Source of the DNA: Burkholderia sp. S171
GTDB lineage: Bacteria > Pseudomonadota > Gammaproteobacteria > Burkholderiales > Burkholderiaceae
Assembly: GCF_009766085.1 (NCBI RefSeq)
Contig: NZ_LMUF01000035.1
Coordinates: 1 to 34,831, forward strand
Reading direction: 5' to 3'
DNA length: 34,831 bases
Each line of letters opens with the position of its first letter. The first letter of the stretch is position 1. A model generated the notes under the pieces. That model was not told where the DNA came from and ran no database searches. It saw nothing but the letters and a program-made list of their open reading frames with translations. Shown one piece after another: positions 1 to 7,465 of this stretch. Both the position numbers and the translations under genes were made by a program.

Positions 1-1071
1 TGAGGGTGCAGAGCCGGCAGTCTTGAGCGTGAACGTCGCAGCCGTTGTGCCAGGAACAGCAGCCGTGAGGGTAAAGTTGGACGTGATAGCGTTGCTGGTG
101 TTGGCAAGCTGATTGCCGTTCTGATCAAAGAACTGCAATCCTGAGTTGCCGTCCGACTTCACTGTAATTGACGTGATAGCGCTGGCGGCGGTGGACGCAG
201 CACCCGTGCTCGGGTCAATCGAGATGTTCGAAATCGTGCCGAGGGTTTCGCCAGCGGTCAAAGAGGTGGTGTTTGCAGCGCTGATCGTCGTTACGGCATT
301 CGCTGTTGTCAGCGGGTTAGTCGCTGTCGCGCTGTTGACTACGAGTTGGCCGCTGGAATTCGTAGAAAACAATGCGCTCGACGTCGTCGTTGAGATGGCC
401 TGGTTGTTCTGGTCGGTAAAGGTGTAGCCGCCGTTGCCATCGGACAAGACGTTGATCGACGTGATAGCGCCCGCTACGCCCGCTGCAGGAACTCCACCGG
501 CCGCTGTCAAGTCAAGACCCGAAATCGTGCCCAGCGTGTTGCCCTTTTGCACCGTGCCGCCACCAAGCGAAGCTGCCGACAGGCTTTGCGTCAGGTTCAG
601 GCTGATCGTCTGACCGACGTTCGCGCCGACCTGGAAGCTCACGTTACCAGCCGAGCCGTCCAGAACGTTCTTGCCGTTGTAGTTCGTTTGCGATGCCACG
701 CGGTTCACTTCAGCGACTTGCTGCGCAACTTCTTGTTGCAGTGCTGCCTGGTCGCTTGACGACAGCGAGCCGCTCGATGCTTGCACTGCGAGTTGACGAA
801 TGGTTTGCAGGCTCGACGTGATCTGCGCCAAACCGCTCGATGCCGTCTGGATCATCGAAACGCCGTCGTTCGCATTCGAAACGCCTTGGTTCAAGCCGTT
901 GATCTGCGTTTGCATCCGGTTCGAGATCGCGAGACCTGCCGCATCGTCCGCTGCGCTGTTGATCCGCTTACCGGACGACAGGCGCGTGATGGCCTGCGAC
1001 AGCGCGCTTTGCGAGGTGTTCAGGTTTTGCTGAGCGACCAGCGAGTTGATATTGCTATTGATACCGATCAT
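1..1071 (-). CDS. fliC: Flagellin, N-terminal part (cut by window edge)
   Basis: Structural subunit of the flagellar filament, exported through the flagellar type III apparatus and polymerised outside the cell. Reading the minus strand from the ATG at 1071 gives 357 codons with no stop, so the gene runs out of the window and the C-terminal D1/D0 helices are missing. Residues 1-165 are the conserved D0/D1 region: it opens MIGINSNINSLVAQQNLNTS, with ALSQAITRLSSGKRINSAAD at 23-42 and the RQLAVQASSG stretch near 92-101. From about 170 the chain becomes Ser/Thr/Gly/Ala-rich, the variable surface domain, with two related segments about 96 residues apart (177-224 and 274-320). An AGGAG ribosome site lies 8 bases before the ATG. 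The whole protein must exceed about 450 residues, longer than small burkholderial flagellins. Family assignment is certain; total length is inferred. Confidence 0.97.
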   Translation of the reverse strand, partial: MIGINSNINSLVAQQNLNTSQSALSQAITRLSSGKRINSAADDAAGLAISNRMQTQINGLNQGVSNANDGVSMIQTASSGLAQITSSLQTIRQLAVQASSGSLSSSDQAALQQEVAQQVAEVNRVASQTNYNGKNVLDGSAGNVSFQVGANVGQTISLNLTQSLSAASLGGGTVQKGNTLGTISGLDLTAAGGVPAAGVAGAITSINVLSDGNGGYTFTDQNNQAISTTTSSALFSTNSSGQLVVNSATATNPLTTANAVTTISAANTTSLTAGETLGTISNISIDPSTGAASTAASAITSITVKSDGNSGLQFFDQNGNQLANTSNAITSNFTLTAAVPGTTAATFTLKTAGSAPS

Positions 1072-1170
1072 TTGGATTTCTCCTGAAAGAACTAAAAGGG
1101 CTGTTATGGCTACTGCACAGGTCCTGTTGCCTGGCGGTTCCCGAGCGTGGTAGCCGGCCGCCTACATGGG

Positions 1171-1197
1171 TTAGCGGCTCATGAAAAAAAAACTTGA
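1171..1197 (-). promoter_or_regulatory. Sigma-28 (FliA) promoter of fliC
   Basis: Read on the minus strand, the -35 element TCAAGTTT (1190-1197) is followed by an 11-base spacer rich in T and then the -10 element GCCGCTAA (1171-1178). This matches the enterobacterial FliA consensus TAAAGTTT-N11-GCCGATAA in all but two positions, with exact spacing. It would give a leader of about 95 bases before the fliC ATG. It places fliC among the late flagellar genes. Confidence 0.85.
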
Positions 1198-1333
1198 GGA
1201 CTTAGGTAAGGATTTGTAGGGGGAATAGCGAATGACATAGCGAATGACCCATTGCCTGCGAGTAAAAGGATTCGCGGGTATTCTTTTTCGGATCCGTTAT
1301 CACGCGTTTGACTTAATCAGCCCGGGAGCCTCC

Positions 1334-2281
1334 ATGCAGCACCGCACTATTGGTACGTCAGACCTCAAGATCGCGCCGCTCGTTTTCGGCGGAAATGTAT
1401 TCGGCTGGACCGCTGACGAGCGGACGTCGTTCTCGATCCTCGACGCCTTCGTTGACCACGGACTTAATTTCATCGATACCGCCGACGTCTATTCAGCCTG
1501 GGTCGACGGCCATCAGGGCGGCGAGTCGGAGACGATCATCGGCAAGTGGCTCAAGGAAAGCGGCAAGCGCGACAAGATCGTGCTGGCAACCAAGGTCGGC
1601 ATGCTGAGCACGCGCACGGGGCTGTCGGCGGCGAATATCGAGGCGGCCGTCAACGACTCGCTGAAACGCCTGAAGACGGATTACGTCGACGTCTACTTTT
1701 CTCATCGGGACGACGATAAAACCCCGCTTCTGGACACGCTCGCTGCGTATCAAAAGCTGATTACGGCGGGAAAAGTGCGCGTGATTGGTGCGTCGAATTA
1801 CACGGGTGAAAGGCTGGAAGAGGCGCTGAAGATATCGGCGAAAGAGGGCATTGCGAGTTATCAGGTGCTTCAGCCTGAATACAATCTTTATGATCGTGCC
1901 GGTTACGAGAATGACCTGGAACCGGTTATCAAGGCGCACAAGGTGTCGGTTGTGACGTATTACAGTTTGGCGAGCGGTTTCCTGAGTGGAAAATATCGAT
2001 CCAAAGCCGATACCGAGAACAGTGCCCGCGGCGCGAAAGTGTCGGGATATCTGAACGACCGGGGCTTGAGAATTGTTAATGCGCTGGTTAAAGTGTCAGA
2101 CCGCCATGACGCGGAGCCGGCGGCAGTCGCGCTTGCATGGCTGATCGCACGGCCGGGCGTTACGGCGCCGATCGCGAGCGCGACATCGGTCAAGCAGCTC
2201 GAAACGCTTGCCCACGCGACCCGCATTACGTTGACGCCTGAAGACGTCGCACTGCTCGACGAAGCCAGCAATCCGGACTGA
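1334..2281 (+). CDS. Aldo/keto reductase
   Basis: NAD(P)H-dependent oxidoreductase of the aldo/keto reductase superfamily, a cytoplasmic (beta/alpha)8 barrel of 315 residues, the normal family length. The catalytic tetrad is visible: Asp48 and Tyr53 in FIDTADVYS, Lys87 in LATKVGM and His124 in VYFSHRDD. The N-terminal pattern (RTIGTSDLKIAPLVFGGNVFG) and the C-terminal cofactor part near 285-310 (TAPIASATSVKQLE) fit the branch of bacterial AKRs related to YajO/YhdN-like and potassium-channel beta-subunit enzymes. The ATG at 1334 was chosen because GGGAGCC precedes it and the family starts there, although the frame stays open upstream to 1244. The gene stands alone, divergent from fliC. Substrate cannot be told from sequence. 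Confidence 0.92.
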   Translation: MQHRTIGTSDLKIAPLVFGGNVFGWTADERTSFSILDAFVDHGLNFIDTADVYSAWVDGHQGGESETIIGKWLKESGKRDKIVLATKVGMLSTRTGLSAANIEAAVNDSLKRLKTDYVDVYFSHRDDDKTPLLDTLAAYQKLITAGKVRVIGASNYTGERLEEALKISAKEGIASYQVLQPEYNLYDRAGYENDLEPVIKAHKVSVVTYYSLASGFLSGKYRSKADTENSARGAKVSGYLNDRGLRIVNALVKVSDRHDAEPAAVALAWLIARPGVTAPIASATSVKQLETLAHATRITLTPEDVALLDEASNPD

Positions 2282-2634
2282 AATCGGCAAAAAACGCGCA
2301 TGATCATGAGGTTGTCACCCCGCAAACAGACGCTGCGGGGTTGGCGACCGGGCAACGATCTGATAACATCTCGCCCGAATCGAGATTTTTGCCCGATGGC
2401 GCAGCTATTTTTAAGCGACGCCGGGCGGCCCGAAGTGCGCTGTTCGTTTTTAACAGACTGCGCATGCCGTGATCGGCGGTGAAATCCCACCTCTCTCTTT
2501 TCCGGCCTCCGTGGCCGCTTTGCTCGTGTCCGCTGTTTGTTGGGTGGACGATCGGAGTGCCGGCGCGCGGCGTTGCCTTAGGCAGTACGCTTCGCCGCGC
2601 AGTCAGAAAAACGTATCAGCGATTTAGGACCTCC
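2282..2634. other. Intergenic region before rpsU
   Basis: 353 bases between the aldo/keto reductase and rpsU. I see no convincing gene: open frames here lack ribosome sites and recognisable protein features. It holds a candidate promoter at 2341-2369 and otherwise would form a long rpsU leader. No clear terminator for the aldo/keto reductase was found. Confidence 0.6.
2341..2369 (+). promoter_or_regulatory. Candidate sigma-70 promoter for rpsU
   Basis: A -35-like TTGGCG (2341-2346), a 17-base spacer and a -10-like TAACAT (2364-2369) preceded by TGA, that is an extended -10. It lies about 265 bases before the rpsU start, so a second, closer promoter is possible. This is a consensus match by eye only. 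Confidence 0.35.
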
Positions 2635-2847
2635 ATGACCACTATTGTTTTGAAAGAAAACGAGCCGTTCGACGTTGCGATCCGTCGCTTTCGCCGGACC
2701 ATCGAAAAGAACGGCCTGATCGCCGAACTTCGCGAACGTCAGTCGTATGAAAAGCCGACGACGGCACGCAAGCGCAAGAAAGCGGCAGCAGTCAGCCGCC
2801 TGCGCAAGCGTCTGCGCAGCCAGATGCTGCCCAAGAAGCTTCACTAA
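2635..2847 (+). CDS. rpsU: 30S ribosomal protein S21
   Basis: Small-subunit ribosomal protein S21 (bS21), needed at translation initiation near the 3' end of 16S rRNA. The 70-residue protein opens MTTIVLKENEPFDVAIRRFRR, the hallmark of the family, and ends in a strongly basic tail (KPTTARKRKKAAAVSRLRKRLRSQ). Length matches the family. The ATG at 2635 follows a TTAGGACC ribosome site; the frame is open further upstream, but S21 always starts here. A strong terminator follows at 2885, so it is transcribed alone. In many bacteria rpsU is next to dnaG and rpoD; here it is free-standing, one of the separate copies common in Burkholderiaceae. Confidence 0.97.
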   Translation: MTTIVLKENEPFDVAIRRFRRTIEKNGLIAELRERQSYEKPTTARKRKKAAAVSRLRKRLRSQMLPKKLH

Positions 2848-2884
2848 GTCTTGGCAGGTCGCAGCCCGGTTGATGGGCTGCACC

Positions 2885-2932
2885 AAGCAAAACGGCGATG
2901 CCGCCCGCAAGGGTTGCATCGCCGTTTTGCTT
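2885..2932 (+). terminator. Terminator of rpsU
   Basis: Perfect 17-bp inverted repeat (arms 2885-2901 and 2916-2932) with a 14-base loop. Arms begin AAGCAAAACGGCGATGC, so the descending arm ends in a T-rich tract. It lies 38 bases after the rpsU stop. The A/T flanks are symmetric, so it may stop transcription from either side. Confidence 0.85.
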
Positions 2933-3138
2933 GTCTGGTCTGGTTAGATTTGCTGGTCTTACGGTCTGGCTTTACTTCGATTTGCGGCTCAGCTCAGCTT
3001 GGTCGGATCGTCTCGGCTGGACGTCTGCAGGTGGATTCTGGGCTTCTGAATTACGCCGCCTGAGCGGATCTTCTTCGTTTTTCGCTTTTGTCCCAGCGTG
3101 GCAGGCCGTAGCCTGAGCTAACGCGCGTTTATTCGCAT

Positions 3139-3498
3139 TCACACAAACGCATGGCGTTCGCCCACGCGCGCCAGAAGCCGTGGCCATTCGTCCACGTTGA
3201 AATCGTCGTGGACTTCTTCCAATTCGATCAGCAACTCGACGATATCCGGATCGTAGGCATTAACCTCCGACGCGTACAGCGCGCGCAACAATGAGCCATC
3301 CTTTGCGTGCTGGTAGTACGAGATCCCTACGCCTTCAATCTCCGGCCGATACAACTCGTCCGCGATCAGCGAGCCGATAGCGCACTTGCGGCCATTGCCG
3401 CTCCGTAGCCGGCACGAACCGTTTTCGTCTTCTGATACAGCGCGTTGCGTCAGCAGATGGTTGCTCACGCGCTCGTAGATGTCTCTCGCCGTTAACAT
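3139..3498 (-). CDS. Small protein of unknown function, paralog of the next gene
   Basis: A 119-residue soluble protein with no signal peptide. I know no function. It shows the pattern of a small family seen in bacterial chromosomes and phages: an N-terminal helix (ARDIYERVSNHLLTQ), a Cys pair flanking an Arg/Gly segment (SCRLRSGNGRKCAIGSLI, Cys29 and Cys39), then EGVGISY and an acidic C-terminal half (NAYDPDIVELLIELEEVHDDF). It aligns along its length with the protein at 3661-4086: shared blocks are C-(A/V)-G-S-x-I, E-G-V-x-I-x-Y, LLRALxxS, N-x-YDPxxVELL and VHD. The pair reads in the same direction with 162 bases between. The ATG at 3498 has only a weak ribosome site. That it is a gene is likely because of the paralogy; membership of a phage-derived family is inference. 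Confidence 0.75.
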   Translation of the reverse strand: MLTARDIYERVSNHLLTQRAVSEDENGSCRLRSGNGRKCAIGSLIADELYRPEIEGVGISYYQHAKDGSLLRALYASEVNAYDPDIVELLIELEEVHDDFNVDEWPRLLARVGERHAFV

Positions 3499-3660
3499 TG
3501 CATTGCTCGTTGCCGTGACTATTGCGTTGCTCGCCCGCGCGCGTATTTATTCGTTCGATATCGGCGCGGACGCGGTTCGTTCGTGGGGCAAAGCGAGGGG
3601 GAATTGTTTCAGCAACATGACCGCCTCGCGGGTCCCGCAAAATTCTGTTTAATTCCCCGC

Positions 3661-4086
3661 TCAGGCTGCCGACTTAAGCCGGTTTGCCGACAAGTTGAAC
3701 TGACGGGCAATCGACGCAAAGCGTTCACGCCATTCCCACTTGCCGAACACGTCGTGTACGTTTTGCAGGCAGCTGAGCAGCTCGACGGTCGTCGGGTCGT
3801 AGACGTTGATATTTGAGCGCAGGAGCGCGCGCTTCAGCGCCACTACACCCACGTCCATATACGCGGGCACGCCTTCCGGCCCTTTGCTGATGTAGCGAAT
3901 GGGCACGCCTTCCATGGCGGTCATGTAATCGCGCGCCTTGATGAAGCTGCCGACAGGACAACCGCCGCAATAACCGCGATAGGCACCGCCGCCGTGCGGC
4001 AACAACGCTGCCTGGCCTTGGCCGAACAGGTGAAGCACGGAACGGTCGAAAATTTCCTGGTGCGTTAAGAAATTCAGGTTTTTCAT
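3661..4086 (-). CDS. Small protein of unknown function, paralog of the previous gene
   Basis: A 141-residue soluble protein without known function, related to the protein at 3139-3498. Order: N-terminal helix (THQEIFDRSVLHLFGQ), a Cys/Gly-rich segment (AYRGYCGGCPVGSFIKA, two Cys three apart) that corresponds to the Cys pair of its paralog, EGVPIRYISKG, then VALKRALLRSNINVYDPTTVELLSCLQNVHDVF and a C-terminal helix with a short extension. The ATG at 4086 is chosen because GGGGAGAA stands just before it; the frame is open to 4137. Together the two genes look like a tandem duplication that has diverged well below half identity. It lies downstream of tag on the same strand but 483 bases away, so it probably has its own promoter. 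Confidence 0.8.
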   Translation of the reverse strand: MKNLNFLTHQEIFDRSVLHLFGQGQAALLPHGGGAYRGYCGGCPVGSFIKARDYMTAMEGVPIRYISKGPEGVPAYMDVGVVALKRALLRSNINVYDPTTVELLSCLQNVHDVFGKWEWRERFASIARQFNLSANRLKSAA

Positions 4087-4569
4087 TCTGGTTCTCCCCT
4101 GCGCCGACAGCTGCGGCGCATTCTGGGTGTTCATCAAACAGCGTTATTAGTATCGGACGCGCGCGTGATCGTCATAGCGCGACTGACCACATAAAAACCG
4201 TGTCATTTCACCGGCCTTTCCCCACTTTTCCGCGATCGTTCGCACGGCCGGAAGACGCTTGCCAAGCGGTGAGAAGCGACAGCGGTTTTAAACTCATCCG
4301 GCTCGCCGGGAAAAGGCGCTTACAACGTATTTATAGCGGTTCTTTTCGGTAAAAAAGTGGCGCTGTGTGTGGCTGGCCGCAATTCTGACATGATGTCTGA
4401 CTTCCTGCACAGGGGGTGAATCCCCGTAGAGCCTTTGTAGTAAAGGCTTCAGAGCGTGATTCACCTCCCTGGTACGGTTATCGTCAGGATTTTCCCTGAG
4501 CACGACTTAAATCGCGAAAGATGTTGCGAAAACGCAATGTTCGTATCGGAAACTGGTGGAGCAAATTGC
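4087..4569. other. Gene-free region with nested stem-loop
   Basis: 483 bases between tag and the small paralog, both on the minus strand. The frames here are short and do not look coding. Part of it (about 4260-4400) is more AT-rich than its neighbours, with runs such as GTAAAAAAG. A direct repeat TCTGAC-N6-TCTGAC sits near 4384-4401, and its centre contains the palindrome GACATGATGTC. The nested stem-loop at 4410-4471 is described separately. Any promoter of the small paralog should be here, but none is clear. Confidence 0.6.
4410..4471. repeat. Nested inverted repeat (62-nt two-stem structure)
   Basis: The outer arms CAGGGGGTGAATC (4410-4422) and GATTCACCTCCCTG (4458-4471) pair over 13 base pairs with one bulged T. 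Inside, AGCCTTT (4430-4436) and AAAGGCT (4442-4448) form a 7-bp stem with a five-base loop. The TCACCTCC arm resembles the 3' end of 16S rRNA, so the partner arm resembles a Shine-Dalgarno. There is no T-run after either side, so it is not a simple terminator. It could be a small RNA, an mRNA leader or 3'-end structure, or a protein site; the sequence does not decide. Confidence 0.6.
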
Positions 4570-5211
4570 CTAATTTGTTCGACGCTTAGGCGTTTCGCGC
4601 TTCGGGACCCTCGCGCTCTCGCGGAACCGGCAGAAGCAAGCAGCCTCGTGGTCGTTGACCATGCCGGTTGCCTGCATGAACGCGTAGCAGATGGTCGTTC
4701 CGACGAACTTGCAGCCGTATTTCTTGAGCGCGCGGCTCATGGCGTCGGACACCTCGGTGGAGGCGGGCGCCTGTGCGTAGGTTGCGCGCGGGGTGTCGAT
4801 GGGTGTATTGCCCACGAACGACCACACGAAATTCGCGAGCGAGCCGTGTTCCGCCTGGATGCGCTGCACCGCGCGAGCATTGGCGACGGCCGCTGAGATC
4901 TTCGCGCGATTGCGAATAATGCGGGCGTCGAGCAGCAACCGGGCTGCATCGTCTTCGCTGAAGGCGGCCACTCGGTCGATATCGAAGTTGTGGAACAAAG
5001 CACGGTAACCGTCACGCTTGTTCAAAATCGTCAACCATGACAGCCCGGCCTGGGCGCCTTCCAGCACGAGCATTTCGAACAGATGGCGATCGTCGTGCGA
5101 CGCAACGCCCCATTCCTCGTCGTGATAGCGGGCGAGTGATTCGGTCGTTACCCAACTGCAACGGTGCGGCTCGGGACTGTCTTCTGGGCGGCTTTTCTTC
5201 GGGTTTGTCAT
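4570..5211 (-). CDS. tag: DNA-3-methyladenine glycosylase I
   Basis: Base-excision repair enzyme that removes 3-methyladenine from alkylated DNA, leaving an abasic site. The 213-residue protein has the Tag signature: RCSWV at the N-terminus, YHDEEWG at 29-35, then FEMLVLEGAQAGLSWLTILNKR, and the C-terminal NDHEAACFC. The zinc-snap ligands of the family correspond to Cys18, His30, His188 and Cys192, all present with the usual spacing (His-x3-Cys at the end). The N-terminus is about 14 residues longer than in E. coli and the C-terminal tail is basic (VPKRETPKRRTN). The ATG at 5209-5211 starts the open frame. A 6-bp hairpin (4568-4591) overlaps the stop codon. It diverges from the kinase gene at 5524. 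Confidence 0.96.
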   Translation of the reverse strand: MTNPKKSRPEDSPEPHRCSWVTTESLARYHDEEWGVASHDDRHLFEMLVLEGAQAGLSWLTILNKRDGYRALFHNFDIDRVAAFSEDDAARLLLDARIIRNRAKISAAVANARAVQRIQAEHGSLANFVWSFVGNTPIDTPRATYAQAPASTEVSDAMSRALKKYGCKFVGTTICYAFMQATGMVNDHEAACFCRFRESARVPKRETPKRRTN

Positions 5212-5523
5212 GTCGGATTCAGGGAATGCAGGGTTGGCGTTCGATCAGGATAGGCGGAAGGACAGGGGGAGAACAGTCGGCCGATTGGCCGGGTTCTCGA
5301 GCGATTTTCCCCGCATACAGGTTTCCAGCGGCGAGCCCGGCATCCGGCGGCTGCCGGGCGTATCGGCCTTCGGTACAACGAACGGGCATGACGTCCAGTC
5401 GCGGCAGCTGTGACCCATGGCAGAAAGTCACCCGAAGGTCGCTCGTTGTCTCGCCGCGTTTCAGGCGACATAGCCCGTTCGGCTGAGTGGCGGCGTGCGG
5501 GTCGTGCCGTTAAGCTTGCAGAC
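5212..5523. other. Divergent intergenic region tag / sugar kinase
   Basis: 312 bases between the two divergent starts. The kinase frame stays open back to about 5410 without a recognisable ribosome site. I see no RNA gene, strong repeat or convincing promoter here. Confidence 0.5.
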
Positions 5524-6426
5524 ATGACTACTTCAACTTGCACACATCAGTATCTGATCGGCGTCGACGGCGGCGGCAGCGGTACGCGCGTCGTCCTGGC
5601 GAACACCGAGGGCATCGAACTGGCACGTGCGACGGGCGGGCCGTCAGGCCTGGCGCTCGGTGTCGAGCGCGCGTGGGAGGCTATCGAAGCGGCGTGTTCG
5701 CGCGCGTTTGAAGCAGCGGGCCTGCCGTTCGAGTGGAGCACATGTGCGCTGGGTTGTGGCCTGGCCGGCGTGAATCACGCGGGCTGGCTGGCGCAGTTTC
5801 ATGCCACCGCGCCGGACGGGTGCGCGCTTGCCGTCGAAAGCGACGCTTTCACTACATTGCTCGGCGCGCATGGGGGCGAACCGGGCGTGATCGTGGCGCT
5901 GGGCACGGGCAGTATCGCTGCGTCGCTGGATGCACGCGGTCAGGTTGCAATCGCGGGCGGTTATGGTTTTCCGAGCGGCGACGAGGCGAGCGGAGCCTGG
6001 CTGGGCTTGCGGGCGGTCGTGCATCTGCAGCAAGTGCTGGACGGCCGGGCACCCGCCGACGACTGGTCCGCGGCATTGCTCGCGTGCACAAATACGAGTG
6101 ATCGAGACAATCTCGTCGTATGGCTCTGCGCGGCAAATCAAACGGGTTATGCGACGTTGGCGCCAACCGTTTTCGAACACAGAAATCATCCGTTCGCAGC
6201 TCGCCTGCTTGAGGAGGCAGGGAGCGAGATCGCAAAAATGGTGTCGGCGCTGGACCCGGATCAATCTCTGCCGGTCGCATTGTGTGGCGGGTTGGCCGTA
6301 CCACTGACTCCGTTCGTTCCGGACGAGCTGCGCAGCCGCTTGCGTCTGCCACTCGCGGACTCTGCTGCAGGCGCTCTGCAACTGGCACGCCACGCCGCGA
6401 GCCGAAAGTCAGCCCGTGAGGGCTAA
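5524..6426 (+). CDS. BadF/BadG-type ATPase, probable N-acetylglucosamine or glucosamine kinase
   Basis: A 300-residue member of the ASKHA fold family PF01869 type, in which small cytoplasmic proteins usually phosphorylate amino sugars such as N-acetylglucosamine. The phosphate-1 loop GVDGGGSGTR lies at residues 13-22 with Asp15, and the second phosphate loop ALGTGSIAASL sits around 124-134, followed by GGYGFPSGDEASGAWLGLRA, typical of GlcNAc-kinase-like proteins. The ATG at 5524 is taken because the DGGGS motif normally sits about 10-15 residues from the start; there is no good Shine-Dalgarno, so a longer N-terminus cannot be excluded. The HAD phosphatase gene follows after 39 bases on the same strand, suggesting an operon handling sugar phosphates. 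The exact sugar is inference. Confidence 0.85.
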   Translation: MTTSTCTHQYLIGVDGGGSGTRVVLANTEGIELARATGGPSGLALGVERAWEAIEAACSRAFEAAGLPFEWSTCALGCGLAGVNHAGWLAQFHATAPDGCALAVESDAFTTLLGAHGGEPGVIVALGTGSIAASLDARGQVAIAGGYGFPSGDEASGAWLGLRAVVHLQQVLDGRAPADDWSAALLACTNTSDRDNLVVWLCAANQTGYATLAPTVFEHRNHPFAARLLEEAGSEIAKMVSALDPDQSLPVALCGGLAVPLTPFVPDELRSRLRLPLADSAAGALQLARHAASRKSAREG

Positions 6427-6465
6427 AATGCACGGTTCCTAACGACTTAAAGGAAAGCGCTTCCC

Positions 6466-7302
6466 ATGTATTCCATCATCGCTACTGATCTCGACGGCAC
6501 CTTGCTCAACAGCGACCATCAGGTCGACCCGTTCACCATCGAAACGGTCCGCGAACTGGAAGCGCGCGGTGTGCGTTTCATCATCGCGACGGGGCGGCAT
6601 TATCGCGATGTGGTCGGGATTCGGAAAGTGCTAGGCATTGAGGCTTATCTGATCACGTCGAATGGCGCGCGTATTCACGCGCCCGACAACGAGCGTATTT
6701 ACGCCCGCGATATCGCTCCGGCGGCGGTGCGCCGGCTCGCCCAGCCTGATCTGGCAGGAAGCGAGCGGGTGATCGTCAATCTTTTCGCCGACGACGCCTG
6801 GCTGATCGACCGTCACGCGCCCGAATTGCTGGCGTTCCATCAGGATTCAGGCTTTGACTACGATGTGATGGATCTGCGCGAGCACGACGGCGAGAACATT
6901 GCGAAGGTGCTGTATATCGGCGAGCCGGATGATCTCAAGGTGACCGCGGCGAATCTCGAACGTGAATTCGGCGACTCCATCTACGTCACCTATTCGATGC
7001 CGGATTGTCTCGAAGTGATGACGTCTGATGTCTCGAAGGGGCGGGCGTTGCGGTTCGTGCTGGACCGGCTGGATATCGACACTGCGCATTGTGTCGCTTT
7101 CGGCGACAACATGAACGACATCGATCTGCTTGAAACCGCGGGCCGGCCATTCATGATGAACAACGCCAATCCGGCGCTGATAAAACGCCTGCCGAATGTC
7201 CCTCGGACGGGTAACAACTTTGAGGCCGGCGTTGCGCATCAATTGCGTGCGTTGTTCGGTATGACAGACGAGCTCGCCGCGCCGGCTCGCGCTGACGAAT
7301 AA
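6466..7302 (+). CDS. Cof-type HAD-IIB family phosphatase
   Basis: A cytoplasmic haloacid-dehalogenase-superfamily phosphatase of 278 residues, acting on sugar phosphates or related small phosphoesters. All four HAD motifs are present: DLDGTLL with nucleophile Asp8 and acid Asp10, TSNGA at 64-68, Lys191 in SKGRAL, and FGDNMNDIDLL at 212-222 with the metal-binding Asp214 and Asp218. Between motifs II and III lies the type IIB cap (about 85-185). AAAGGAAA upstream of the ATG is a good ribosome site. It follows the sugar kinase closely, so the pair may be cotranscribed. Proteins of this type (Cof, YbiV, YidA) have broad specificity, so no substrate is assigned. Confidence 0.93.
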   Translation: MYSIIATDLDGTLLNSDHQVDPFTIETVRELEARGVRFIIATGRHYRDVVGIRKVLGIEAYLITSNGARIHAPDNERIYARDIAPAAVRRLAQPDLAGSERVIVNLFADDAWLIDRHAPELLAFHQDSGFDYDVMDLREHDGENIAKVLYIGEPDDLKVTAANLEREFGDSIYVTYSMPDCLEVMTSDVSKGRALRFVLDRLDIDTAHCVAFGDNMNDIDLLETAGRPFMMNNANPALIKRLPNVPRTGNNFEAGVAHQLRALFGMTDELAAPARADE

Positions 7303-7391
7303 AGCGGCGAAGGCTGGAAGTGCGAGGACGGCTGAGGTTAAGACTAAATGCAGCGCTGGCCAGCATCGTGGCCGTAGCGCTAATCGGTAGC

Positions 7392-7424
7392 AAAAAAGGG
7401 AACGCCCAGACCGGCCGCTCCCTT
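7392..7424 (-). terminator. Probable terminator of the small secreted protein gene
   Basis: On the minus strand AAGGGA (7419-7424) and TCCCTT (7396-7401) form a 6-bp stem around a GC-rich 17-base loop containing CGGCCG, followed by a run of T (complement of 7392-7397). It lies about 40 bases after the stop of the gene at 7466-7750. Confidence 0.5.
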
Positions 7425-7465
7425 CGCTCGAAGAACCCTTAGCAAATCGCTACGACTCGCGCTGC

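Noticed and set aside
146..1086. Short plus-strand frames over fliC
   Set aside because: They lie opposite the flagellin reading frame, which is unambiguous from the start codon and conserved N-terminus.
2848..3138. Small frames after rpsU
   Set aside because: They run through the rpsU terminator hairpin, have no ribosome sites, and produce no recognisable protein.
4300..4500. A tRNA or known riboswitch in the structured intergenic region
   Set aside because: No cloverleaf, no T-loop or CCA context, and the conserved cores of cobalamin, SAH, guanidine or manganese riboswitches are not visible.
4294..4503. A minus-strand frame running through the nested stem-loop
   Set aside because: Its only good start, a GTG, is fused to the GGAGG sequence with no spacing, and the product shows no recognisable feature.
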